The notes: generated from the letters alone by a model not told the origin. A stretch of DNA of 64,000 bases from Pirellulales bacterium (GCA_022448265.1 JAKVCC010000005.1:1-64000); one strand, 5' to 3'; counted from the stretch's first letter, positions 49,217-60,607 are shown. Translations and numbers: made by a program.

Positions 49217-49765
49217 ATGAAAATCTATACCCGCACTGGCGACCAAGGGTCTACATCCTTGTTTGGGAATCAGCGGGTGCCGAAGTGCGATCTTCGCATC
49301 TGCGCCTATGGTACGGTCGATGAGCTCAATGCCGTTCTGGGAGTTGCCCGGGCGCAGGGGCTTTCGGCCCAATTAGACACCGTGGTCCAGCGATTGCAAA
49401 ATCAACTTTTTGACTTGGGCGCGGAGCTTGCAAGTCCCGACCCAGAGCAGTGCAGTACCGAATTCTTGCAAGAAGCGGTGATTGCCGAGCAGGAAGCTTG
49501 GATGGATGCTTTTGAGCAGCAGTTGCCACCTCTCACTAATTTTATTCTTTCGGGTGGGACCGAAGCGGCCGCGACATTGCATCTGGCGCGCTGTGTCTGC
49601 CGGCGTGCGGAACGCGAGATCGTGGCGTTGTCGCAGGCCGCCGCTGTTCGCGATTTGGTGCTGAAATACGTTAATCGCACAAGTGACCTGCTCTTTGTGA
49701 TAGCGAGAATGGCCAATGTCGAGGCGGGCGTGGCCGATGTGGTGTGGCAGAGGCCTGACCGGTAA
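49217..49765 (+). CDS. Cob(I)yrinic acid a,c-diamide adenosyltransferase (PduO type)
   Basis: MKIYTRTGDQGSTSLFGNQRVPKCDLRICAYGTVDELNAVLG; FILSGGTEAAATLHLARCVCRRAER. Confidence 0.95.
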   Translation: MKIYTRTGDQGSTSLFGNQRVPKCDLRICAYGTVDELNAVLGVARAQGLSAQLDTVVQRLQNQLFDLGAELASPDPEQCSTEFLQEAVIAEQEAWMDAFEQQLPPLTNFILSGGTEAAATLHLARCVCRRAEREIVALSQAAAVRDLVLKYVNRTSDLLFVIARMANVEAGVADVVWQRPDR

Positions 49766-49934
49766 TCGGTTATTGTATCGGGCGCTGGACTCCCGCGCAG
49801 GTCGCCTCAGCTACTTTACGGGGTGTTGGTCGCTACTTAAGCTAGGTAGCTCGATCTCAAGCCAGGGTGTTCGAGTCACGTAGCTCGGGGCGGAAGGTCC
49901 GATAATCGTTTCACGAAAAAGGTGGGAGGAAAAT

Positions 49935-51323
49935 ATGGGCGGAATATTTCGATCGCTGATCGTCGGGCTTGCCGTCACTTGGATGGTGTCAATGGTGCAA
50001 ACTGTCCAAGCGCAAGATTTGGCGGAGGTAGCAGCGAAAGCGGAGGAAGCAGCCTTGGCGGGCCACAATGCCTGGATGCTGACCAGTTGTGCGCTAGTGC
50101 TTTTTATGACGGCCCCCGGCTTGGCCATGTTCTACGGCGGCTTGGTCCGCAAGAAAAACGTACTCGGCGTGATGATGCAGTGCATGTTTCTCATGGGGCT
50201 GATGACGGTGCTGTGGGCGCTGTACGGATACAGCTTATGTTTTGGCGAGGGCGGACTTTATATCGGGAACGCTGACTATTTGTTTATGAATGGAGTCCAG
50301 CGGACTTGGGACGAGGCAGCCGGAGGCCCGGTAACACCCATGGAAGGTGTCATCCCTCGCTACACCCATATGCTCTTCCAGGGCATGTTTTTCATTATTA
50401 CACCAGCTCTCATTTGTGGAGCATTTGCCGAGCGAATGAAGTTCAGCGCAATGGTGTTATTTAGTATTTTGTGGGGCACCGTTGTTTATTGCCCCCTTTG
50501 CCACATGGTCTGGGGTGGTGGATGGTTAGCATTTGATGGTAAAGAGTCCTTAATGGGAGGTGCGCTTGATTTTGCCGGTGGTACAGTCGTGCATATTAGT
50601 TCGGGAGTCTCAGCTTTGGTTTGTGCCATGCTGATTGGCAAACGAAAAGGGTTTGGAAGTGCCGATATGCGACCTCACAATCTTACTTACACCGCACTGG
50701 GAGCTGCCATGCTTTGGGTTGGTTGGTTCGGTTTCAATGCTGGAAGTGAGCTGGCCTCCGATGGCCTGACCTCCAGCGCTTTTGCCGTAACCCACTTTTC
50801 GGCAGCAGCAGGCGTTTTGGGATGGGCCTTCTACGAGTGGCTCGTTCATGGCAAGCCAAGCGTACTGGGAGCCGCTTCGGGAGCTGTGGCCGGTCTCGTG
50901 TGTATCACCCCTGCAGCCGGTTTTGTTCATCCGATGGCAGCTCTCATCATGGGTGGTGCAGCTGGCGTAGTTTGTGCCATCGCCTGTGGGAGCATCAAGG
51001 CAAAATTTGGTTACGATGACTCACTGGATGCTTTTGGCGTTCATGGGGTAGGTGGTACTTTGGGTGCCGTACTTACCGGCGTTTTTGCTACTCGCGAGTG
51101 TTGGGACATTGCTGGTTCCACAAAACTCGGTTTGATTGAAGGCGGTAGCATTATGGGAGGCCAGGTTGCTGCTGTGGTGGTGACTTGGATATTTAGCCTG
51201 GTGGCCACGTTCATCATTTTGATGATCGTCAAAGCGATGGTTGGCTTGCGTGTCAGCGAAAGCGACGAAACGCTTGGTCTCGACCAAAGTGAACATGGTG
51301 AAGAGGGCTATATCTTCCCTTAA
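49935..51323 (+). CDS. amt: Ammonium transporter
   Basis: FYGGLVRKKNVLGVMMQ, DFAGGTVVHISSGVSALV, DDSLDAFGVHGVGGTLGAVLTG. Confidence 0.97.
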   Translation: MGGIFRSLIVGLAVTWMVSMVQTVQAQDLAEVAAKAEEAALAGHNAWMLTSCALVLFMTAPGLAMFYGGLVRKKNVLGVMMQCMFLMGLMTVLWALYGYSLCFGEGGLYIGNADYLFMNGVQRTWDEAAGGPVTPMEGVIPRYTHMLFQGMFFIITPALICGAFAERMKFSAMVLFSILWGTVVYCPLCHMVWGGGWLAFDGKESLMGGALDFAGGTVVHISSGVSALVCAMLIGKRKGFGSADMRPHNLTYTALGAAMLWVGWFGFNAGSELASDGLTSSAFAVTHFSAAAGVLGWAFYEWLVHGKPSVLGAASGAVAGLVCITPAAGFVHPMAALIMGGAAGVVCAIACGSIKAKFGYDDSLDAFGVHGVGGTLGAVLTGVFATRECWDIAGSTKLGLIEGGSIMGGQVAAVVVTWIFSLVATFIILMIVKAMVGLRVSESDETLGLDQSEHGEEGYIFP

Positions 51324-51443
51324 TACCGGCAAGCGGGTCAACTGGTGGAGGTTTTTCCGCGGGCCTGTTAAAATTCAATCCTAGAGTGCGGCGCGACGAG
51401 GCATTTGGCATGGGTCGCGCGACACCAGGTCAAAAAAACATAA

Positions 51444-51794
<351 letters not shown>

Positions 51795-51810
51795 GCGGTG
51801 TGGGAACGAG

Positions 51811-51838
51811 GCGCTGGGCGCTGGGCGCTGGGCGCTGG
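51811..51838. repeat. (GCGCTGG)x4 heptanucleotide tandem repeat
   Basis: Four exact consecutive copies between glnB and glnD. Confidence 0.97.
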
Positions 51839-51956
51839 TCGGTTGGCGCGAATTCCTCCCGCCGGATACAACTATGGGCCATTTTTTGCACCGTTGCAGG
51901 AGAAAATGGGCTCCCGTTGGTCGTTTGTCCGTTTGCGGGTGTCAGTTCAGGACCGC

Positions 51957-54587
51957 ATGAACAGCAACTTGAGCATTCGCGAAACGGTAGAGTGGCTGCG
52001 CGACGATTTGGTCGAGCAGCGGCATGCAGTACGAAAGGTCCATGATCGCCAGCTTACCGGACCGCGCGTTTCTGCGAAGCTGACAACACTGATCGACACT
52101 GTCGTATCGCGATTGTTTGATGCCACCTTGGCGGAACTTGCTCCCGACGCAATTGGCTTGCTACGGGCGAACATTGCGATAGTAGCCTTGGGCAGCTATG
52201 GCCGTCGGCAGTGTGCACCGTTTTCCGATGTCGATTTGATGATCCTTCATCAAACACGTCATAGTGACGAGATTGCAGCCCAACTGCGACCGCTTACACA
52301 GGGCGTGTTCGACGTCGGCTTGCAACTCGGCCACAGCATACGGACAGAGAACGAAGCGGTCCAGTTGGCACGCGACGACGCGGTGATTTGTACGTCGCTG
52401 ATCGATTCCCGGTTCTTGTTAGGAAATCAGCAGCTTTTCGAATCGTTTCGTGCCAGTTTTCAAAAAATGGTGCAGCGAAATAGTCGAGCATTGTGCCGGA
52501 CATTTCTCGACGCCCGTGGCGAGGAACATCGGCAGTACGGTGAAACCGTTTATCTTTTGGAGCCCCATGTCAAACGTTCGCGCGGTGGGCTCCGCGATTT
52601 GAATCTGCTCAGCTGGTTGGGTTTTGCGGAACACGGCGTCGCAGACCCCGACCGGCTGCACTTGCAGGGTGCACTTTCTAAGCAAGACTACCATCGACTG
52701 CAATCGGCCCGCGCTTTTTTGTTGCGGCTTCGTAACGAAATGCACTTCCACGCAGAGAGCAGCCGCGACTTGCTCGATCGAGCTGAGCAATTGCGGGTGG
52801 CGGAGTGGCACGGGCATACGCATCACGCTGGTTTATTGCCGGTTGAGAATTTTATGCGTGATTATTTTCGCCATTCAAACCATCTTTGGCAGATGGTGCG
52901 TCGGCGCGATGCAAGCTTGCAAGTCGGTTCGCGAGTTTCCCGCGTACTGGAACCAGTGTTGGGAAAAAATGTGGACGGAGACTACCGCGTGGGCCTCCGC
53001 AGCGTGAGCGCCACCGCCTCAGGGGTCACCAAGCTCAAGCAAGATCTTCGCGAGGTATTGCGATTCGTCGAACTCTCGGTGCGCACGGGAAAACCAATCG
53101 AGTATGCAGCTTGGTCAGTGCTACTTTTGGCGGCACCGGACTTCACCGAGGGAGCCACTGCGGAAGTTAATCAGCAGTTTTACAATATGTTGGCCGACCC
53201 CCAGACGGTGGGCGAGATCGTCCGGGTTCTTCATGAGTTGGGATACTTGGAAAAGTTGGTCCCTGCCATGCGGCATGCCCGTTGCTTGCTGCAGTTCAAT
53301 CAATACCATAAATATACGGTTGATGAACACTGCTTGCGATCCGTTCGCAGAGCATCCGAGTTTGGCGAACGAAACGACTCGCTGGGTAACGCCTATCGCG
53401 AAGTCCAAGACAAGCGACGGCTTCACCTGGCCTTGTTGTTGCACGATTTAGGAAAAGGATTTGAAGAAGACCACAGCGAGGTCGGCCGGAAAATTGCTGA
53501 GGAGACCTGCGCGCTGCTGGGGCTCGACGAGCCGTCCTCGGAGGATGTGAAGTGTTTGGTTCACAAGCATTTGGTGATGTCTCATTTGGCGTTTCGTCGC
53601 GACACGAGTGACCAGGGTCTAATCAAGAATTTTTCCGATGAGATTGGTAGTGTCGAGCGTCTAAAAATGCTGTTCGTGATGACTTGCGCCGATTTGGCAG
53701 CGGTGGGCCCCGGCGTACTCAATGACTGGAAGATTGAGGTGCTGGCTGATGTTTTCGCAAGAGCTGTCCCAATGTTTGCCCTTCCCGAAGAGGTCTCCCC
53801 TGAGTCGCAACTTGCGTCCCATCGACGGGCAGTCTACGAGTCATTGACGGCCGATGAACAAGCGAATGCGCAGATTGTAGATCGGATCGAGGCGTTGCCG
53901 CCGAGTTTTATTGCCAGTTGCGAAGTTCCGGAAGTGGTCGATGCGCTCCGCCGTTTCCGTCGATTAACGTCGGAAAGTGCGGCGGTGGCTTGGGGCGTAT
54001 TTCAGTCCCGCACCAAAACTATGCAGTTCACAGCAGGCGTGAGTCAGGGGGTTGGTCGCGGCGTCTTCTCCAGCATGGCCGGTGCTCTCTCGAGCGCGGG
54101 CCTGGAAATTCTGTCGGCAAGTACCGACGTATTGCCGGAAAAATTCTTGATGCTACGCTATCTCGTGACGGATCCCCGACATCTAGAAGTGCCATCTGCT
54201 GAATATTTGGAGCAAACAAGCCAGGCATTGGTCGCGGTCGTCGAGTCGCAAGAAGCCCCTCGCTTTCCGCAGGTTTGGGGCCGAGAAAAAGCTGAGGCTG
54301 CTACCCGGCTCTCTGCATTGCCTAATGAAGTGCGGATCGACAATAGCCTTACCGAGGATTTTACCATTGTCGAAGTCTTCACATTTGACCGTGTCGGACT
54401 GCTCTACTTGCTTGCCCGCAAGCTACACGATTTGAAGCTGGTTATTGCGCATGCGAAAATCGCCACCTATCTTGATCAGGTGGTCGATGTGTTTTATGTC
54501 ACTGATCGCGAGGGCCACAGTGTCACGGACGAGCAGCGTTTGAATGAGCTGCGCAGGGAGTTGCTAGCGGTTGCCGAGACAAAATAG
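51957..54587 (+). CDS. glnD: Bifunctional uridylyltransferase/uridylyl-removing enzyme GlnD
   Basis: GSYGRRQCAPFSDVDLMIL nucleotidyltransferase motif, LLLHDLGKG HD domain, C-terminal ACT-like repeats; preferred start 51957 (track 51798). Confidence 0.94.
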   Translation: MNSNLSIRETVEWLRDDLVEQRHAVRKVHDRQLTGPRVSAKLTTLIDTVVSRLFDATLAELAPDAIGLLRANIAIVALGSYGRRQCAPFSDVDLMILHQTRHSDEIAAQLRPLTQGVFDVGLQLGHSIRTENEAVQLARDDAVICTSLIDSRFLLGNQQLFESFRASFQKMVQRNSRALCRTFLDARGEEHRQYGETVYLLEPHVKRSRGGLRDLNLLSWLGFAEHGVADPDRLHLQGALSKQDYHRLQSARAFLLRLRNEMHFHAESSRDLLDRAEQLRVAEWHGHTHHAGLLPVENFMRDYFRHSNHLWQMVRRRDASLQVGSRVSRVLEPVLGKNVDGDYRVGLRSVSATASGVTKLKQDLREVLRFVELSVRTGKPIEYAAWSVLLLAAPDFTEGATAEVNQQFYNMLADPQTVGEIVRVLHELGYLEKLVPAMRHARCLLQFNQYHKYTVDEHCLRSVRRASEFGERNDSLGNAYREVQDKRRLHLALLLHDLGKGFEEDHSEVGRKIAEETCALLGLDEPSSEDVKCLVHKHLVMSHLAFRRDTSDQGLIKNFSDEIGSVERLKMLFVMTCADLAAVGPGVLNDWKIEVLADVFARAVPMFALPEEVSPESQLASHRRAVYESLTADEQANAQIVDRIEALPPSFIASCEVPEVVDALRRFRRLTSESAAVAWGVFQSRTKTMQFTAGVSQGVGRGVFSSMAGALSSAGLEILSASTDVLPEKFLMLRYLVTDPRHLEVPSAEYLEQTSQALVAVVESQEAPRFPQVWGREKAEAATRLSALPNEVRIDNSLTEDFTIVEVFTFDRVGLLYLLARKLHDLKLVIAHAKIATYLDQVVDVFYVTDREGHSVTDEQRLNELRRELLAVAETK

Positions 54588-54948
54588 GCTGGTGTTGAGC
54601 ATGGCGACCAAAGTTGCCCCAGACAGTTCTTGCAATGACCGGCCCACCAAGCAGTCTGCCCAAGGGCGGGGGCGTCTAAATTGTCTACTTGCCGCACAAT
54701 AATTTCAGCTGCGTTGTCGTGATCAATACATCGCATCCACGTTTGGTGGATCACGTCTATCTAGAAATCGATTTCTGTGCGAAACGTGGGCAATGGGGTG
54801 TTCAACACCCCAATGCTGTGCTTGTCTAAGAGATTGGCTACGACGAGCTGCCCGGTCGCGTCATCGCACGCGAGAAATTGGGCGACGTTGGCCAACGCCC
54901 AGGGAATGGTTTGTGGCAAAGAGTCCTTGTTGGCTTATTGGGATTGGA

Positions 54949-55806
54949 CTATTGGATGTCGAGCGCGCCTGTGCGCCTCTGGCACCCTGCACAAAAAAAC
55001 GTGGATCGCTGCGATTGTACGATCCGTTGTATGTGGCTTGTCCGACAGCGCAGGCATGGTAGCCCATTCCGATTGTAAACCTGATGTTCGTTCTGGTACC
55101 GGCCCTGGTTGTTCAATGCGTTCCGATAGGTTCCGTCACTGAGAGTAGAACCTTCATACCGAATTGCTTCCTTCAGTACCTTATGGGTTGCCAAGGCGAG
55201 AGATTCCCATTGCAAGCGACTCATCCTCTGGCAGCGCCGCTGGGGATGAATACCCGCTAGGTGCAGGATTTCTGACGCGTAGAGATTGCCAATGCCTGCT
55301 ACGGCCCGCTGATCTAACAGCGCGGGTTTGATCTCGCGACGCGACTTCCCGAGCATCCGCTGGTAGTCAACCGCTGAGATCTCTAGCGCATCGGGTCCCA
55401 GTTGTGACGGACCAAAAGCTTTCTGGAACTGCGTACGCGACATCAGGCGGATACTTCCCAGGCCGCGACGATCCCAATACAGAATTTCGCCCGCCGCGCT
55501 TCCCTTCAGCTGCAGCCGCCAGCGGAGATGTTTGGCTGTGGGGGGATCGACCACCAGCACTAGGCCGGTCATCCGAGGTTCAATTACTATCGCGTCCTTG
55601 GAGTCGAGCCAGATTACCACCCGTTTGCCAACCCGGCCAAGTTCTGTGATCGTGGCACCCCGAATGCGGCGACGAAAGGCGCTTTGGCCGGGATGAATTG
55701 CAATAGGCTTGCAGCTGCCTCGCATCCATTGGGCATTGACCACGCGGCTTCCGATCGCCTCGGCAATGCCACGCCGCATCGTTTCAACTTCAGGAAGCTC
55801 AGGCAT
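54949..55806 (-). CDS. mutM: Formamidopyrimidine-DNA glycosylase
   Basis: MPELPEVETMRRGIAEAIGS N-terminus; C-terminal zinc finger CLRC...CAGCQ. Confidence 0.94.
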   Translation of the reverse strand: MPELPEVETMRRGIAEAIGSRVVNAQWMRGSCKPIAIHPGQSAFRRRIRGATITELGRVGKRVVIWLDSKDAIVIEPRMTGLVLVVDPPTAKHLRWRLQLKGSAAGEILYWDRRGLGSIRLMSRTQFQKAFGPSQLGPDALEISAVDYQRMLGKSRREIKPALLDQRAVAGIGNLYASEILHLAGIHPQRRCQRMSRLQWESLALATHKVLKEAIRYEGSTLSDGTYRNALNNQGRYQNEHQVYNRNGLPCLRCRTSHIQRIVQSQRSTFFCAGCQRRTGALDIQ

Positions 55807-55897
55807 CACAAATACACAATCGTCACGCTGATTCCACGAGGGGCTTGGTAATTCACTGTTTTCGATTTATGATCGGCAGTTTAACCCAGAGTATTCC

Positions 55898-57109
55898 ATG
55901 CTCCCACCCCCTGGATCTTGTTCTGCTGACGTTCCCGATGAAACGGGACGCTACGGCAAATTCGGCGGACGTTATGTGCCGGAAACGCTGGTGTACGCGC
56001 TAGACCAACTCGCGGCGGAGTACGAGGCTGCCTGCGGGGACGCCACCTTTCGGGGCGAACTCGATGGATTGCTCCAGAACTATGTGGGCCGCCCTTCTCC
56101 GCTCTTTTTTGCTCGTCGTTTGACGGCCCATTGTGGCGGAGCTGAAATCTGGTTGAAACGCGAAGATCTGAATCACACGGGCGCTCATAAAATCAACAAC
56201 ACACTGGGACAGGCGCTCTTGACCAAGCGGATGGGCAAGAAGCGGGTGATTGCCGAAACAGGTGCCGGGCAACATGGAGTGGCAACTGCTACAGCATGTG
56301 CGCATTTCGGATTACAGTGCGTTGTTTATATGGGCGAAGAGGATATTCGTCGGCAGGCGCCTAACGTATTTTCGATGAAGCTGCTTGGCGCTGAGGTGCG
56401 CGGAGTGACCAGCGGTTCGCGGACCCTGCGTGACGCCATTAATGAAGCCATGCGGGATTGGATGTCGAGTGTCGAAACGACGCATTACATACTCGGGTCG
56501 GTGGTCGGGCCACACCCGTTTCCCAAAATTGTGCGTGACTTCCAGGCTGTGATCGGCAGGGAAACCATTCAGCAAAGCCACGCGCAATTTCAGGGCCTTC
56601 CCAACACGGTGGTTGCCTGTGTTGGCGGCGGCAGTAATGCGGCGGGAATGTTTTACCCTTTGGTGGGACATCACGAAGTCGAGCTTATCGGAGTGGAGGC
56701 AGGTGGTCGGAGTTCATCGCCGGGCGACCATGCTTCGCCGCTCACCTACGGAAGCCCCGGGATCTTGCACGGGAGCTTTTCTTATGTGATGCAGGACGAA
56801 GATGGTCAAACGTCGCCCGTGCATTCCATGTCGGCTGGCCTAGACTACCCCGGCGTAGGGCCGGAGCACAGCTACTGGAAGTCCACGGGCCGAGTGAATT
56901 ACACTTGCTGCAGTGATGAAGAAGCGCTGGCGGCTTTTGACGTACTTGCCAGTTGCGAGGGCATTTTGCCCGCGCTCGAGTCCTCGCACGCGGTCGCCCA
57001 CGCCATGGCATGGGCCCGCGAGCGGAGTAGCGACCAGCGGATAGTCGTTTGTCTTTCTGGCCGAGGAGACAAAGATGCCTCTGAGATCGCGAGGCTTAAG
57101 CGAGGTTAG
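55898..57109 (+). CDS. trpB: Tryptophan synthase beta chain
   Basis: [54 protein letters not shown]. Confidence 0.98.
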   Translation: MLPPPGSCSADVPDETGRYGKFGGRYVPETLVYALDQLAAEYEAACGDATFRGELDGLLQNYVGRPSPLFFARRLTAHCGGAEIWLKREDLNHTGAHKINNTLGQALLTKRMGKKRVIAETGAGQHGVATATACAHFGLQCVVYMGEEDIRRQAPNVFSMKLLGAEVRGVTSGSRTLRDAINEAMRDWMSSVETTHYILGSVVGPHPFPKIVRDFQAVIGRETIQQSHAQFQGLPNTVVACVGGGSNAAGMFYPLVGHHEVELIGVEAGGRSSSPGDHASPLTYGSPGILHGSFSYVMQDEDGQTSPVHSMSAGLDYPGVGPEHSYWKSTGRVNYTCCSDEEALAAFDVLASCEGILPALESSHAVAHAMAWARERSSDQRIVVCLSGRGDKDASEIARLKRG

Positions 57110-57140
57110 AAGAGGCGAGAATAAGTTGTAGACAGATGAT

Positions 57141-57992
57141 TTGACAGCGTATCCCACAACTTCAATCCAATATCGAACTCCAATTGTGTCTTCCATCGAC
57201 GACTTATTTTCGAAGCTTCGCAGCGAGAATCGCAAAGCGCTCATGCCGTTTGTCACTGCCGGCGATCCGGACTTGGAATTTACCTCTGCAGTGATCGAGG
57301 AGTTGGTCGCGCGGGGCGCGTCGATGTGTGAGGTGGGCATTCCCTATAGCGATCCGATTGCCGATGGACAAGTGATTCAGGAATCCTACACGCGGGCGCT
57401 CAGTCGTGGGATCAAAGTAAGCGACATTTTGCAAACCTTGGGCCAGCTAGCGCCGCGGATCAACGGGCCCCTCGTGACAATGGTCAGTCACGCCATCATT
57501 TATCGGCATGGCATGGAACGTTACGCCGACGCGCTCCAAGACAAAGGCATTGCGGGTATGATCGTGCCGGACTTGCCTGTTGACGAGTCGGATGGACTGG
57601 CGGCCGTGTGCAAGACGCGGGACTTGAGTTTGATCCAACTGGTTACGCCCACCACTTCCCGCGATCGGGCGCTAAAGATCGCTGATACATCGAGTGGATT
57701 TTTGTACTACGTTTCAGTGGCAGGGATCACTGGCGAACGGAGCGTGGTGCCGCAAGAACTGCAAGAGCGGGTGGGATGGCTTCGCGAGCAAACCAGCCTT
57801 CCTGTTTGCATTGGATTTGGCATCAGCCAGCCGGAGCATGTCCGGGTTCTGTGTCAGGTTGCCGATGGTTTGATCGTTGGTTCTGCTATCGTTCGTCGCA
57901 TGGCCGACGCTGCAACCGATTCGCGCGATCAAGCATTGCGGCAGGTCGGCGATTATTTGTCGAGCCTGCTAGCGGTCATGGACGCCCGATAG
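57141..57992 (+). CDS. trpA: Tryptophan synthase alpha chain
   Basis: ALMPFVTAGDPDLE, EVGIPYSDPIADGQVIQ, GFLYYVSVAGITGER, GFGISQPEHV; non-ATG start (TTG 57141 or GTG 57186). Confidence 0.96.
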   Translation: MTAYPTTSIQYRTPIVSSIDDLFSKLRSENRKALMPFVTAGDPDLEFTSAVIEELVARGASMCEVGIPYSDPIADGQVIQESYTRALSRGIKVSDILQTLGQLAPRINGPLVTMVSHAIIYRHGMERYADALQDKGIAGMIVPDLPVDESDGLAAVCKTRDLSLIQLVTPTTSRDRALKIADTSSGFLYYVSVAGITGERSVVPQELQERVGWLREQTSLPVCIGFGISQPEHVRVLCQVADGLIVGSAIVRRMADAATDSRDQALRQVGDYLSSLLAVMDAR

Positions 57993-58093
57993 TGTCCATC
58001 TTCCAAGAGAAGAAGAAAACGCCAAACTGCGTTCTCCTGAGGTGATGTTTTGCCTTGCGGAATTTCGCATCTGAGCCCACCGGAAATCGATGA

Positions 58094-58125
58094 GGCATGC
58101 GGCGCATCAACCGCATGCCGATTTT
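58094..58125 (+). terminator. Intrinsic terminator downstream of trpA
   Basis: GGCATGCGG-CGCATCAA-CCGCATGCC followed by GATTTTT. Confidence 0.8.
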
Positions 58126-58304
58126 TCTCATTGAACCGTAGCGATAGATCCGATGAAAGGATACGTGTTAATCCTGGGACACGCGATTTGACTTGCCTGA
58201 AAAGCGTAGGGTAGAATTGAATAGGTTGGACTTGCATGAGGCGTCGCAAAGGCGTAATCGTGCGCGGTCCAGCCGGCCCTCATCCTTTTTTTTGGAGGTC
58301 GTCG

Positions 58305-58862
58305 ATGACAGCAGGCTCTCCACGCCGCCGTCCTAAAGATTCGCGACGCAGTGAAGTGTTGCATCGTTTCTTTGCCGGTTTGACGGAGTACACATTTGCG
58401 GCACGGCTCGGTGTTGCCGACCCGCCGTTGGTGGACTACCTCTCTTCCATGCTTACGCACTTTGTGCATTGCGATGCGATCTACGGTTTGCGCTCTCCGA
58501 CAGGTGAACGGCTTACTCAGGTTGCCGACATGTTGGCCGAGGCGCAGGCGCGCCAAGGTTCGGCTCGCCGCCGCATCCACCGACATATTGGAGATTTTAC
58601 GCTCTTTTGGACAGGACTTTATCCAGAGGTCACCGAGCAGCTGCGGTGTGGGCGCAAAGACAGCCTCATCGATTATCAAGACCAAGGCAAGCGCAACTAT
58701 CTGATGGCCAGTCGTCTCCCGGCCGGGCGAGAGTCGGCGCCGGACGACGTGCTGGAGCGGCTGAGCGATTGTTTTGAGCTCTGCGTTTACGGACTGGGTG
58801 AATTGCGCAAACAGTGGGAAGATCGTGAGGAAGGTGGCGACTTACCTATTCTGCTGGGGTAA
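58305..58862 (+). CDS. Conserved-looking hypothetical protein
   Basis: GGAGG upstream of ATG 58305; MTAGSPRRRPKDSRRSEVLHRFFAGLTEYTFAARLGVADPPLVDYLSSMLTHF. Confidence 0.68.
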   Translation: MTAGSPRRRPKDSRRSEVLHRFFAGLTEYTFAARLGVADPPLVDYLSSMLTHFVHCDAIYGLRSPTGERLTQVADMLAEAQARQGSARRRIHRHIGDFTLFWTGLYPEVTEQLRCGRKDSLIDYQDQGKRNYLMASRLPAGRESAPDDVLERLSDCFELCVYGLGELRKQWEDREEGGDLPILLG

Positions 58863-59291
58863 CGGACCTGTTGGCGTAGTTGACCAGAATCGCTTTTCCT
58901 ATCGGCAGCCATGACCAACCAGCAGACATCGCGGTTGTTACCACAATAGGCACAAGCGCAGAGCCATCCAGACTGAATGGATGAGCAGCCCGCGCAAGCG
59001 GGCACTCGCCAGCAAAAGTACATGGCCCCACCGACTAAGCTAGCAACGCCCGCGCAGTGGATTGAGTACCGGTGGCCTAGAGTTGGGGCCATCGTTGAAA
59101 ATAGTCGCGCGAGACCTGCGGAGTGCCCTGCTATTCACCGTGGATTGGGATGGTGTGCCCCAGAGTCGTTTGCTACTTTTCCGCTGCGGATCCTCAGCAC
59201 TTGGCGTGGATCGACTTTTGGCAGCAACCTCCCTTTGCGTCGTGCACTTTTTATGCAAATCCAGCGTACACAACACCAGAAAAAGCCACAG

Positions 59292-59936
59292 ATGGCAAAC
59301 CTGGCCCTGCTCTATGTGCTGCTTATCAGCGCGGGCTGTACTGCCTGGCCGTTCCAGGAGCGAGAGCGGACTTCGATCATCATCCCCGCAATGCGTGTCG
59401 CGGCGGTGCGTGAGATTGGCCTGGGCGCGAAGCAGGCTGACAATAACGAGCAAGTACGGCTTACCGAGCAGCTTGCGAGTCAGATTCGTACCGAGCCGGA
59501 TCCGCTCGTGCGGCTGGCAATTCAAGAATCGATCGCACAGTTTTCGACTCCGTTGGCACGGAGTGTCTTGATTGCCGGCCTCAACGACCAGGATATGGAC
59601 GTCCGAATTGCCTGCTGCGAGCGTCTCGGCGGGCGATCCGATCCGTCCGTTGTTAGTGCTTTGCGAGGGGTTCTGGAAGCTAAGGAAGAGCTGGACGTGC
59701 GACTGGCGGCCATCGATGCATTAGGCCGAATCTCCTCGACTGAAAGCGTTGCCGCGCTGGCGCTGGCACTTAAGGATCGCGACCCCGCTGTGCAATACGC
59801 TGCCGTTGTCAGCCTCAAAGCGGCCAGTGGTCAGGATTACGGCAATGATGTGGCGGCGTGGCGCAAGTACACCGAAAGCGATCAGCCGCAAATATCGGCT
59901 GCCAGCAAGAACAAGAGCTGGTTGCCATTCTATTGA
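59292..59936 (+). CDS. HEAT-repeat lipoprotein
   Basis: Lipobox LLISAGC; HEAT-like repeats (LNDQDMDVRIACCERLGGRSDPSVVSALRGVLEAKEELDVRLAAIDALGRI). Confidence 0.78.
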   Translation: MANLALLYVLLISAGCTAWPFQERERTSIIIPAMRVAAVREIGLGAKQADNNEQVRLTEQLASQIRTEPDPLVRLAIQESIAQFSTPLARSVLIAGLNDQDMDVRIACCERLGGRSDPSVVSALRGVLEAKEELDVRLAAIDALGRISSTESVAALALALKDRDPAVQYAAVVSLKAASGQDYGNDVAAWRKYTESDQPQISAASKNKSWLPFY

Positions 59937-59956
59937 TCTCTACGCCTCAGCCGCGC

Positions 59957-59989
59957 AAAAATGATTGCCACGTAGCGGCAATCATTTTT
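59957..59989. terminator. Bidirectional intrinsic terminator
   Basis: AAAAATGATTGCC-ACGTAGC-GGCAATCATTTTT, 13-bp perfect stem. Confidence 0.85.
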
Positions 59990-60078
59990 CGGCACAAAGG
60001 TCTGGAGCAGCTTCCAATTTGGGATGACTCGCGAGGTCGATCACTCGAATGAGAGGCCTGCATCGATGGCGGCTGTAT

Positions 60079-60110
60079 TGTAGCCATCAAGCTTTGCGTG
60101 ATGAACGTCA
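60079..60110. repeat. REP-like palindromic element, copy 2
   Basis: TTGTAGCCATCAAGCTTTGCGTGATGAACGTC; 19-nt CATCA...TGATG core as at 32868. Confidence 0.55.
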
Positions 60111-60607
60111 GGCGCGCAGCGGCCCACCCCGGGGGTCATTTCCTATCTGCTATCAGGAAAAGGCCATCTAAAGAAGCGATCTACCCCAACGACCCTTCCG
60201 CCGCGTATGAGTCGCCCCCCACACTCGGCATTTGGTATCTAGCAGTGATCCTGCCGGCGGCGGTATGGGGCCGTTTGCCGTGTCATGTTCCTTGGTGCTC
60301 TTGGTCGCCTTGATCCTGCGGGCTCGGCAAACTGTTGCGCACACCGAGTAAGGTAGAAAAACTTGCCACGGTTACTATTTCTGGATGCCTGCAGAAAAGC
60401 CCCCTTCTAGAGCTGAAGTTCTAGCGAAGCTTTCCCGATATCAACTACATCCGACTGGAGATCGCGCCGCCGTAAGTGCTAGCAACGGGGATTGGCCTGT
60501 TGCCGCTTCTTAGGCGCCTGGTAGTGCCGTCTACCGAAATTCCGGACCGGAAAATTGAAATCCACATTGATAGAGGCAAAAGTAGGCAGTCTCGGGGGGG
60601 GATAATT

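Noticed and set aside
54732-54755. ATCCAC-GTTTG-GTGGAT hairpin between glnD and mutM
   Set aside because: Short stem with no T run; cannot be called a terminator from sequence alone.
58787-59092. Cys-rich minus-strand ORF (MYFCWRVPACAGCSSIQSGWLCACAYCGNN) resembling a zinc ribbon
   Set aside because: Suggestive spacing only; it competes with an equally long alternative frame and overlaps the 58305-58862 gene end, so not supported enough to call.
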